DNA of 64,000 bases from Gemmiger sp. An50 (GTDB lineage: Bacteria > Bacillota > Clostridia > Oscillospirales > Ruminococcaceae). How positions within the stretch are numbered: position 1 is the first letter of the stretch; each line of letters begins with the position of its first letter. The notes below the pieces were generated by a model. That model had not been told where the DNA came from. It saw only the letters and a program-made list of their open reading frames with translations, and searched no databases. The position numbers and the translations under genes were made by a program. Of the stretch, positions 56,701-64,000 are shown piece by piece. The stretch is taken from assembly GCF_002161595.1 (NCBI RefSeq), contig NZ_NFID01000005.1:62001-126000 (forward strand), read 5' to 3'.

Positions 56701-57455
56701 TTGCGCATGGCCAGGTAATGGTCGAAGGCCTTCTGCACCTGCACGTCCCGGATCTCGATCTCGTCCAGAATGGTGCCGAAGGTGGTGTGACGGCAGTGAT
56801 CGGACCAGTAGGTGTCGATCATGCGGATCTCGGTGATGGTGGGGTCCCGCTGCTCCGACTGGAAGTATTTCTGGCAGAAGGCGATGTCCGCCTCGTCCAT
56901 GGCCAGGCCCTTCTCCTTCACGAAGTTGGCCAGGCCCTCCTCATCCAGCGCGCAGAAGCCGGTGAGGGTCTCCACGGTGCTGGGGGTGGGGTACTCCATC
57001 TGCAGGGTATCCTTGCGGGAGAGGCTGGCCTCGCGGGCCTCCACCGGGTTGATGACGTACTTCTTGATCTGAGCCAGCTCCGCCTCGGTGGGGTTGCCGG
57101 TGATCAGATACACCCGGGCGGTGCGCACGGTGGGGCGCTCGCCCTGGCTGATCAGCTGGATGCACTCGCTGGCGGAAGCGGCCCGCTGGTCAAACTGACC
57201 GGGCAGGTATTCCACCGCGAACACCACGTCCGCCTCGGGGCAGTGGTCGCAGGTGTCGTCCACCGGAGGCTCGCTGAATACGGTGGGGATGCAGCTGCGG
57301 AACAGCTCCTCGCTCACACCCTCCACGTCGTAACGGTTCAGAATGCGCAGGCCGGTCACCGACTGGATGCCCAGCAGGCCGTGCACTTCGCCCAGCAGGT
57401 TTTGGGCCTCGTGGTCAAAGCCCTTCTTCTTTTCCACATAGATGCGGTATACCAT
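53754..57455 (-). CDS. purL: Phosphoribosylformylglycinamidine synthase, single-chain form
   Basis: The 1233-residue enzyme fuses an N-terminal PurS-like domain, two ATP-grasp-like synthetase halves ('DTYWSDHCRHTTFGT', 'NETHNHPTEIEPFGGAATCIGG', 'AAIGGKDSMSGSF') and a C-terminal glutamine amidotransferase with 'VMLPGGFSGGDEPDGS' and the nucleophile cysteine in 'LGICNGFQALIKLG'. It converts FGAR to FGAM with ATP and glutamine. Its ribosome binding site AAAGGAG is inside the last codons of purD, 5 bp before, so the two are coupled. Confidence 0.97.
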   Translation of the reverse strand: MVYRIYVEKKKGFDHEAQNLLGEVHGLLGIQSVTGLRILNRYDVEGVSEELFRSCIPTVFSEPPVDDTCDHCPEADVVFAVEYLPGQFDQRAASASECIQLISQGERPTVRTARVYLITGNPTEAELAQIKKYVINPVEAREASLSRKDTLQMEYPTPSTVETLTGFCALDEEGLANFVKEKGLAMDEADIAFCQKYFQSEQRDPTITEIRMIDTYWSDHCRHTTFGTILDEIEIRDVQVQKAFDHYLAMRKAVYAGRKKNMCLMDLATIGAKYLASIGKLKNLDESEEINACTVKIKCDVDGEEQDWLYLFKNETHNHPTEIEPFGGAATCIGGAIRDPLSGRSYVYQAMRVTGAGDPLVPVSETMAGKLPQRKLVTTAAAGYSSYGNQIGLATGQVDELYHPGYVAKRLEIGAVVGAAPASNVRREVPAAGDIVVLLGGATGRDGCGGATGSSKAHKLESLETCGAEVQKGNAPIERKLQRLFRRPEATRLIKRCNDFGAGGVSVAIGELADGLAIDLDAVPKKYEGLDGTELAISESQERMAVVLAPQDVEAFVKLANEENLDATVVATVTEDPRLTMTWKGNTIVNISRNFLNSNGAEKRARVLVYDCQDYKVNWQGETLAEKMQNLVTDLNVCSKKGLSERFDSTIGAATVLMPFGGKYQLTPAQAMAAKLPVSGETTTCSGMAWGYNPYLMEKKQYSGAYLAVVESVSKLVASGFRYEDAYLTFQEYFERLGDAPERWGKPFAALLGALMAQVDLGVAAIGGKDSMSGSFEDLDVPPTLVSFATAIGNTKNVISPEFKAAGSKVVWLYPEYQDKLELRPEPHSLKKLYKKVEGLIADRKVKAAYTPGYGCAAEALFKMCLGNRLGFALDAARDPASLFHPAYGSFILEVEPELELDEGVTLGTVTETYALKMGGETIDLAALQEAWEGKLEPVFPYRKAGATVDKISCEATERKAPAIGIAKPKVIIPVFPGTNCEYDTARAFARAGADPKVLVINNLSASAVAESCAALTQAIRESQIVMLPGGFSGGDEPDGSAKFITAFLRAPSVTEAVHELLQKRDGLMLGICNGFQALIKLGLVPYGEIRPITAECPTLTFNTINRHQSMLVNTRIASNKSPWLSRCSVDEVHTIAISHGEGRFVASDEVVKSLIENGQVATQYVDAAGQPTMDLRYNPNGSVLAIEGITSPDGRVLGKMGHTERSGDELYKNVPGNKYQPLFEGGVDYFKL

Positions 57456-57459
57456 GGGT

Positions 57460-58749
57460 TCACTCTCCTTTTAAGGCGTTCAGGGCACGGCGGCCGATGT
57501 CGGCACGCTTGTGCAGCTTGTCAAAATGGATCTGCTCGCTGGCGGCGTAGGCCTTTTCCAGCGCTTTTTCCAGGGTGGGAGCAGTGGCGCTCACGCCCAG
57601 CACGCGGCCGCCGCTGGTCACGAGGTTGCCGTCCTTTTCGGCGGTACCGGCGTGGTAGACCACCACGTCGCTGCCGGGCACCTGGCCGTCTACAAGGCCG
57701 GTGATCTCCTTGCCCTTTTCGTAGTGCTCGGGGTAACCGCCGCTGGCCAGAATCACGCAGGCGGCGCTCTCATCCTTGAACTTCACCTCGGTGTCCGCCA
57801 GGGTGCCGTTCGTGCAGGCCAGCATGATTTTCAGCAGGTCGCTGTCCAGAAGGGGCAGCACCACCTGGGTCTCGGGGTCGCCGAAGCGGCAGTTATACTC
57901 GATCACCCGGGGTCCCTTGGGGGTGATCATCAGGCCGAAGTACAGGCATCCCTTGAAGGGGCAGCCCTCGGCCTGCATGGCCTTCATGGTGGGCTCGAAG
58001 ATCTGCTTGCGGCATTCCTCGGCCACCTCGGGGGTGTAGCAGGGGTTGGGGGCGATGGTGCCCATGCCGCCGGTGTTCAGGCCCTCGTCGCCGTCCAGCG
58101 CGCGCTTGTGGTCCATGCTGGAAACCATGGGCTTCAGGGTCTCGCCGTCGGCGAAGGCCAGCACGCTCACCTCGGGGCCGGTGAGGAACTCCTCCACCAC
58201 CACCCGGGTGCCGGATGCGCCGAACTTCTTCTCGTCGATCATCTCGTGCAGGGCGGTCTCGGCCTCGGCTTCATTGCCGCAGATCAGCACACCCTTGCCC
58301 AGAGCCAGGCCGTCCGCCTTGATGACCACCGGATAGCTGCCCTCGGCCTTGATGTAGGCCATGGCCGCGTCGGCCTCGGTGAACACCTCGTACTTCGCGG
58401 TGGGGATGCCGTACTTCTTCATCAGGTCCTTGCTGAACACCTTGCTGGCCTCGATGCGGGCCGCGGCGGCGCTGGGGCCGAAGGCCGGGATGCCCGTCTT
58501 GGCCAGCTTATCCACCAGGCCCAGAGCCAACGGATCGTCCGGCGCGACCACCACATAGTCAAAGCCCTCTTCCTTCGCAAAGACGACCTGGGCCTCGATG
58601 TCGGTGGCCGGAATGTTCTTGCATTTTGCGTCGCAGGCGATGCCGCCGTTGCCGGGGGCCGCCCACAGCTCGGTGCAAAGGGGGCTCTCCTTCAATTTTT
58701 TCACGATGGCGTGCTCACGGCCGCCGCCACCCACAACCAATATTTTCAT
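57460..58749 (-). CDS. purD: Phosphoribosylamine-glycine ligase
   Basis: The 429-residue ATP-grasp enzyme makes GAR. 'MKILVVGGGGREHAI', 'WAAPGNGGIA', 'VIKADGLALGKGVLIC', 'VVVEEFLTGPEVSVLAF' and 'IEYNCRFGDPETQVVLPLL' are all present. ATG 58749 follows GAGGG; a longer frame from 58794 would place the start in the attenuator. It is preceded by a 340-bp leader with promoter and hairpins and is followed at once by purL. Confidence 0.97.
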   Translation of the reverse strand: MKILVVGGGGREHAIVKKLKESPLCTELWAAPGNGGIACDAKCKNIPATDIEAQVVFAKEEGFDYVVVAPDDPLALGLVDKLAKTGIPAFGPSAAAARIEASKVFSKDLMKKYGIPTAKYEVFTEADAAMAYIKAEGSYPVVIKADGLALGKGVLICGNEAEAETALHEMIDEKKFGASGTRVVVEEFLTGPEVSVLAFADGETLKPMVSSMDHKRALDGDEGLNTGGMGTIAPNPCYTPEVAEECRKQIFEPTMKAMQAEGCPFKGCLYFGLMITPKGPRVIEYNCRFGDPETQVVLPLLDSDLLKIMLACTNGTLADTEVKFKDESAACVILASGGYPEHYEKGKEITGLVDGQVPGSDVVVYHAGTAEKDGNLVTSGGRVLGVSATAPTLEKALEKAYAASEQIHFDKLHKRADIGRRALNALKGE

Positions 58750-59088
58750 GCGCTTGATTCCCTCTTTCGTTCCATGCAGGCAAGTGTGGAGCATTCAAAA
58801 AGCCAGACGGCCTTTGAACGCAAATTTATGGTCGTCTGGCTCGAGACGCCCCCACGCCATTCACGCCTTATGGCTCAGGCGGCGGCCCACGTCAAAATTT
58901 TCCGTGATATTTTCCAAAAATGCTCGCCAATCCACCAAGGATTGGCTGTGCTTTTTGGTTCATCTCACAAAAAATTTTTTGACGCGTTCCACCGCCTGGA
59001 ATAGCGCGGTTCCGTCTTATATTATAACAAAATCGCGGCAGGGCAAAAAGCCCAACGCACAAATTTGTGCGGCGCGGGTCCGGGCCGC
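58750..59088 (-). promoter_or_regulatory. purD leader: promoter and two terminator-like hairpins
   Basis: A promoter (TATAAT at 59026-59021, TTTTTG 17 bp upstream) starts a leader of about 265 nt. It contains a hairpin GCCAATCC-ttggt-GGATTGGC (58946-58926) followed by ATTTTT, and, 50 nt before purD, GCCAGACG/CGTCTGGC (58840-58802) followed by TTTTTG. The 16-bp palindrome CGCACAAATTTGTGCG (59056-59071) and GGGC-TTTTT-GCCC lie at the purH end. I could not match a purine, PRPP or ZTP riboswitch. Confidence 0.55.
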
Positions 59089-60261
59089 TTAGTGGTGGAA
59101 CAGCCGGATGCCGCAGAAGGCCATGGCGATGCCGTATTTGTTGCAGGTGTCGATGACCTGCTGGTCCCGGATGGAACCGCCGGGCTGCACGATGGCTTCC
59201 ACGCCGCTGCGGCGGGCGCGCTCAATGTTGTCGCCGAAGGGGAAGAAGGCGTCGCTGCCCAGCACCACGCCCTTCACCTGGGCCAGCCAGGCCTTCTTTT
59301 CCTCAGCGGTGAGGGGGGCGGGCTGCTCGGTGAAGGTCTCGGCCCACACGTCGTCGCCGATCACATCCTCGTACTCGTCGCTGATGTAAACGTCGATGGC
59401 GTTGTCCCGGTTGGGGCGGGCCACATCCGGCCGGAAGGGCAGGGCCAGCACCTTGGGATGATGGCGCAGCTGCCAGATGTCGGCCTTGTTGCCCGCCAGG
59501 CGGGTGCAGTGGATGCGGCTCTGCTGGCCGGCGCCCACGCCGATCACCTGGCCGCCCTGAGCGTAGCACACGCTGTTGGACTGGGTGTATTTCAGGGTGA
59601 TGAGGCAGAGCATCAGGTCACGCTTCTGCTCGTCGGTGAGGGTCTTGTTGTCGGTGACCAGGTTCTCCAGCATGGACTCGTCGATCTTCAGCTCGTTGCG
59701 GCCCTGCTCGAACACGATGCCGTAGACCTGCTTGCGCTCGATGGGCTCGGGCACGTAGTCCGGGTCGATCTGCACGATGTTGTAATTGCCCTTGCGCTTT
59801 GCCTTCAGGATGGCCAGGGCCTCGTCGGTGTAGCCGGGGGCGATGATGCCGTCGGTCACCTCATGCTGGATGACCTTGGCGGTGCTCTCGTCGCACACGT
59901 CGGACAGGGCGATCCAGTCGCCGAAGCTGCTCATGCGGTCGGCGCCGCGGGCGCGGGCGTAGGCGCAGGCCAGAGGGCTCAGCTCCAGGCCCTCGCAGAA
60001 GTACATCTTCTTTAAAGTGTCGTCCAGGGGCAGGCCCAGGGCCGCGCCCGCCGGGGAAACGTGCTTGAAGGAAGCGGCGGCGGGCAGGCCGGTGGCGGTT
60101 TTCAGCTCCTTGACCAGCTGCCAGGAGTTCAGCGCATCCAGAAAGTTGATGTAGCCGGGCTTGCCGTTCAAAACGGTCACCGGCAGCTCGCCCTCCTTGA
60201 TGAAGATGCGGGCAGGCTTCTGGTTGGGGTTACAGCCGTATTTCAGTTCCAGTTCGGTCAT
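59089..60261 (-). CDS. purH: Stand-alone AICAR transformylase
   Basis: The 390-residue protein matches only the transformylase half of PurH: 'LKYGCNPNQKPARIF', 'SFKHVSPAGAALG', 'RMSSFGDWIALSD', 'YTQSNSVCYAQGGQVIGVGAGQQSRIHCTRLA' (in part: 'QVIGVGAGQQSRIHC') and 'LGSDAFFPFGDNI'. It formylates AICAR using 10-formyl-tetrahydrofolate. The cyclohydrolase half is absent and is replaced by the PurO-like gene directly upstream. GGGGGAG precedes the ATG. Confidence 0.95.
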   Translation of the reverse strand: MTELELKYGCNPNQKPARIFIKEGELPVTVLNGKPGYINFLDALNSWQLVKELKTATGLPAAASFKHVSPAGAALGLPLDDTLKKMYFCEGLELSPLACAYARARGADRMSSFGDWIALSDVCDESTAKVIQHEVTDGIIAPGYTDEALAILKAKRKGNYNIVQIDPDYVPEPIERKQVYGIVFEQGRNELKIDESMLENLVTDNKTLTDEQKRDLMLCLITLKYTQSNSVCYAQGGQVIGVGAGQQSRIHCTRLAGNKADIWQLRHHPKVLALPFRPDVARPNRDNAIDVYISDEYEDVIGDDVWAETFTEQPAPLTAEEKKAWLAQVKGVVLGSDAFFPFGDNIERARRSGVEAIVQPGGSIRDQQVIDTCNKYGIAMAFCGIRLFHH

Positions 60262-60277
60262 GGTATCGTTCTCCCCC

Positions 60278-61015
60278 TTATTCTTCGTCGCAAACAGCGT
60301 CGTACTTGTTGATGATCACGTCTTCGGTCTCGCCGGTGGCCAGGTCGATGGCCCGCACGAACAGGCTGACCTTGTTGTCCTCGTTCAGGTTCTCCCACAG
60401 GCGGGTGGCCAGCTCCTCGGCCTCCTCGGGCAGGGCGACCTTCTCGGGCTCGCCCTCAAAGCTGGGGATGGGGTTGCCGTCGCACTTGTAGGTGTGGATG
60501 AAGTGGCCCTCGCCCGCTACCGGGATGGGATACTCGAAGAAGTAGCGGCGGCAGCTTTCGCCGTTGCCGTCGGCGCTCTTCAGAATGGACAGCTTGTAGC
60601 TGCATTTGCCCTCTTCCAGCTCCACCAGGCCGCTGATGCGGGGGGTCCAGTTGGGGCCGTCCGGCTCGAAGGTGCGGGTGCGCAGGGCGTCCTCAAAGCG
60701 CTCGCCGCGGGCCATGAACTCGTACACGGTGTCGGTCTGGTCGCCGTTGGTCACGATGTGGGCATTCGCCACGGTGCGCACCGGGTTGTAGATGATCAGG
60801 CTGGGGTCCTCCAGCTTGGCGGGGTCGGCCGCCAGGGTGCGGATGCCGCCGATCTCGGGCACCGGGTCAAACACACGGTTGCGGCTGTTGGCGCTGCGGC
60901 CCATGATAAAGTAGGCGATCAGCGCCTTCTTGCCGCTGGGGGCAAGGCCCAGCACGATGCCCCGGCCGGGGTAGGCGTTTTCGTTCACCAGTTTGTACAG
61001 ATCCAGCTGTTCCAT
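60278..61015 (-). CDS. purO: PurO-type IMP cyclohydrolase
   Basis: The 245-residue protein reads 'NAYPGRGIVLGLAPSGKKALIAYFIMGRSANSRNR' (in part: 'ALIAYFIMGRSANSRNR'), 'LIIYNPVRTV', 'GDQTDTVYEFM' and 'EPDGPNWTPRISG', matching the archaeal-type IMP cyclohydrolase family (PF07826). It closes the purine ring from FAICAR to IMP, replacing the missing half of PurH. It is 16 bp before the transformylase gene. GGAGG supports ATG 61015, four codons inside the longest frame. Confidence 0.9.
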   Translation of the reverse strand: MEQLDLYKLVNENAYPGRGIVLGLAPSGKKALIAYFIMGRSANSRNRVFDPVPEIGGIRTLAADPAKLEDPSLIIYNPVRTVANAHIVTNGDQTDTVYEFMARGERFEDALRTRTFEPDGPNWTPRISGLVELEEGKCSYKLSILKSADGNGESCRRYFFEYPIPVAGEGHFIHTYKCDGNPIPSFEGEPEKVALPEEAEELATRLWENLNEDNKVSLFVRAIDLATGETEDVIINKYDAVCDEE

Positions 61016-61056
61016 CTTGGCCTCCATATTCCAAATCGTATGATAAAGATTTTAAT

Positions 61057-61653
61057 TTACTTATCGTATTCTTCGCAGACTTCTGCAATGGCAGCGGGCA
61101 GGATGATCCATTCCGCCTGCTCCATCACCCGGCGCTGCAAAATCTCCGGGGTATCGCCGGGCTGCACCTCCACGGCCTTCTGCTTGAGGATGCGGCCGCC
61201 GTCGCAGATCTCGTTCACGAAATGCACGGTGGCGCCGGTCACCTTCACGCCCTTGGCAAGAGCCGCTTCATGCACCCGCAGGCCATAAAAACCCTCGCCG
61301 CAGAAGCTGGGGATCAGGCTGGGGTGCACGTTCAGGATGCGCTCCGGGTACGCGGCGATGACGCTGGGCCCCAGAATGGACAGAAAGCCCGCCAGCACCA
61401 CCAGGTCGATGTGGTTTTCCTCGAGAACGTTCAGCAGGGCCGCGTCGAAGGCCTCGCTGCTCTCGTAATCCTTGCGGCGCACCACCACGCCGGGCACACC
61501 GGCCTTTTCGGCCCGCTCCAGCGCGTAAACGCCGGGTTTGGATGCCACCACCAGGCTCACCCGGCCGTGGGGGATTTCCCCCCGGGCCTGGCTGTCCAGG
61601 ATGGCCTGCAGGTTGGTGCCGCCGCCGGAGACCAGAACCGCGATGTTCAGCAT
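61057..61653 (-). CDS. purN: Phosphoribosylglycinamide formyltransferase
   Basis: The 198-residue enzyme formylates GAR with 10-formyl-tetrahydrofolate. It has '[16 protein letters not shown]', the catalytic '[11 protein letters not shown]' histidine, '[16 protein letters not shown]' with the catalytic aspartate and '[16 protein letters not shown]'. Its ATG lies 7 nt inside the end of purM. Confidence 0.96.
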   Translation of the reverse strand: MLNIAVLVSGGGTNLQAILDSQARGEIPHGRVSLVVASKPGVYALERAEKAGVPGVVVRRKDYESSEAFDAALLNVLEENHIDLVVLAGFLSILGPSVIAAYPERILNVHPSLIPSFCGEGFYGLRVHEAALAKGVKVTGATVHFVNEICDGGRILKQKAVEVQPGDTPEILQRRVMEQAEWIILPAAIAEVCEEYDK

Positions 61654-62687
61654 AACTCCACGCCCTCGCCTTCGCCGATCACGCCCAGGATGTAGGCGTC
61701 CTCGCCCTGCTCCTTCAGGATGGCCAGGGCCTTGTCCGCGTCTTCCTTGGCTACGGTCAGAATCATGCCAACGCCCATGTTGAAGGTGTTGAACATATCA
61801 CGCTCGGGGATGTTGCCCGCCTTCTGGATGAAGCCGAACAGGGCGGGAGTGCGCACGTCCTCCTTCTTGATGACGGCCTTGCAGCCGGCTTTCAAGCTGC
61901 GGGGGATGTTCTCGTAGAAGCCGCCGCCGGTGATGTGGGACACGCCCTTCACGGCGATCTGGTCCATCACGGCCAGAACCTGCTTCACGTAGATGCGGGT
62001 GGGAGCCAGCAGGGCCTCGCCCAGGGTGCAGCCCAGCTCCTCGTGGTACTCCTTGAGCACCTCGGGATGGTTCTCCAGGTCAAAGACCCGGCGCACCAGA
62101 GAGAAGCCGTTGGAATGCACGCCGGAGGAAGGCAGGGCGATGATCACGTCGCCGGGGACCATGGCCTCGTTGGACAGGATCTTGCTCTTGTCCACGGCGC
62201 CCACGGTGAAGCCCGCCAGGTCGTACTCGTCCTCCGGGTAGAAGCCGGGCATCTCGGCGGTCTCTCCGCCCACCAGGGCGCAGCCTGCCTGCACGCAGCC
62301 CTCGGCCACACCGGCCACCATCTGGGCAATGCGCTCGGGCACGTTCTTACCGCAGGCGATGTAATCCAGGAAGATCAGGGGCTTGGCACCGGCGCAGACC
62401 ACGTCGTTCACGCACATGGCCACGCAGTCGATGCCCACGGTGTCGTGCTTGTCCATCAGGAAGGCGATTTTCAGCTTGGTGCCCACGCCGTCGGTACCAC
62501 TGACCAGAACCGGGTGGGGCATATTGGTGCAGTCCAGCTCAAACAGACCGCCGAAGCCGCCCAGACCACCCATCACGCCGGGGATCACGGTGCGGGCCAC
62601 ATGCTGCTTCATCAGTTCCACAGCCTTGTAACCGGCGGTGATGTCCACACCGGCGGCAGCGTAGCTGGCAGAAAAGCTCTTTTCCAT
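61647..62687 (-). CDS. purM: Phosphoribosylformylglycinamidine cyclo-ligase
   Basis: The 346-residue enzyme forms AIR from FGAM. '[19 protein letters not shown]', '[16 protein letters not shown]', '[20 protein letters not shown]', '[16 protein letters not shown]' and '[14 protein letters not shown]' are all family blocks. AAGGAGG precedes the ATG; it overlaps purN by 7 nt. Confidence 0.97.
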   Translation of the reverse strand: MEKSFSASYAAAGVDITAGYKAVELMKQHVARTVIPGVMGGLGGFGGLFELDCTNMPHPVLVSGTDGVGTKLKIAFLMDKHDTVGIDCVAMCVNDVVCAGAKPLIFLDYIACGKNVPERIAQMVAGVAEGCVQAGCALVGGETAEMPGFYPEDEYDLAGFTVGAVDKSKILSNEAMVPGDVIIALPSSGVHSNGFSLVRRVFDLENHPEVLKEYHEELGCTLGEALLAPTRIYVKQVLAVMDQIAVKGVSHITGGGFYENIPRSLKAGCKAVIKKEDVRTPALFGFIQKAGNIPERDMFNTFNMGVGMILTVAKEDADKALAILKEQGEDAYILGVIGEGEGVELC

Positions 62688-62760
62688 TTGTTCCTCCTTA
62701 TACCGCCCATTTCACGGGCAAGGCCGGGGCCATGGAAAAATGGCCCCGGCGATTCATTCG

Positions 62761-64000
<1,240 letters not shown>

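Noticed and set aside
53748..57704. A 1318-codon open frame on the plus strand opposite purL
   Set aside because: Antisense of a strongly supported gene; the translation is a Val/Leu/Gly/His-rich shadow without motifs.
58750..59020. Purine, PRPP or ZTP riboswitch in the purD leader
   Set aside because: I could not place the conserved cores. A GCCGCCTGAGCC-like word resembles part of the ZTP motif but the rest is missing.

Overview
The window suggests a GC-rich, anaerobic, low-GC-phylum-derived gut Firmicute of the Oscillospiraceae/Ruminococcaceae type (Faecalibacterium, Gemmiger or Subdoligranulum-like). The grounds are the protein repertoire, class III (oxygen-sensitive) ribonucleotide reductase, DUF6514, CmpB-family membrane protein, an iron-sulfur type PurF, and Gram-positive style ribosome binding sites and intrinsic terminators. 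This assignment is inference; no 16S gene is present.

Layout. 1-3.86 kb is the integrase end of an AT-richer integrative/mobilizable element: a cut-off AbiEi-like antitoxin gene, an oriT-like hairpin block, four direct repeats, mobC, a short RepA_N protein, a cysteine-rich VLP protein, xis and a Tn916-type integrase, abutting ychF. 3.87-18.6 kb is chromosomal housekeeping: ychF, mtnN, a DUF6514 gene, malQ, alaX, trmB, a HAD phosphatase, dinB, cmpB, two glycosyltransferases, a polysaccharide flippase and a YgjP-like metalloprotease. 18.8-22.5 kb is the anaerobic ribonucleotide reductase locus, in an unusual form: the glycyl-radical domain is absent from the large NrdD protein and is encoded by its own 48-codon gene, about 670 bp downstream, behind six tandem 82-84 bp repeats and directly before nrdG. 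22.6-29.4 kb holds a two-component system, two tandem paralogous membrane-anchored proteins of unknown family, a membrane-anchored C39-like peptidase and a membrane-anchored amidase; a 30-bp promoter element is shared by the two-component operon and the peptidase gene.

29.4-40.6 kb is a beta-galactoside utilisation cluster on the minus strand (GHL10 lipoprotein, YesM-like kinase, AraC-like regulator, ABC importer, beta-galactosidase). The kinase and regulator appear to be broken by one internal deletion. 40.7-43.1 kb carries two tRNAs (CAU and Thr-UGU), a permuted papain-like protein, a ROK kinase and a four-helix-bundle protein. 43.2-48.6 kb has rsmA and an ftsE-ftsX-envC-(35-aa membrane protein)-ctp cell-division/peptidoglycan operon. 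48.7-52.1 kb has a CdaR/PucR-like regulator, a pseudouridine synthase, a flavin-binding protein and a TetR regulator.

52.2-64 kb is the de novo purine pathway in minus-strand order purF-purM-purN-purO-like-purH(transformylase only)-purD-purL-purB. The last two steps are done by separate proteins: a stand-alone AICAR transformylase and an archaeal-type IMP cyclohydrolase. Many promoters in the window share an extended -10 element TGCTATAAT. All functional calls are by reading motifs; no database search was run.
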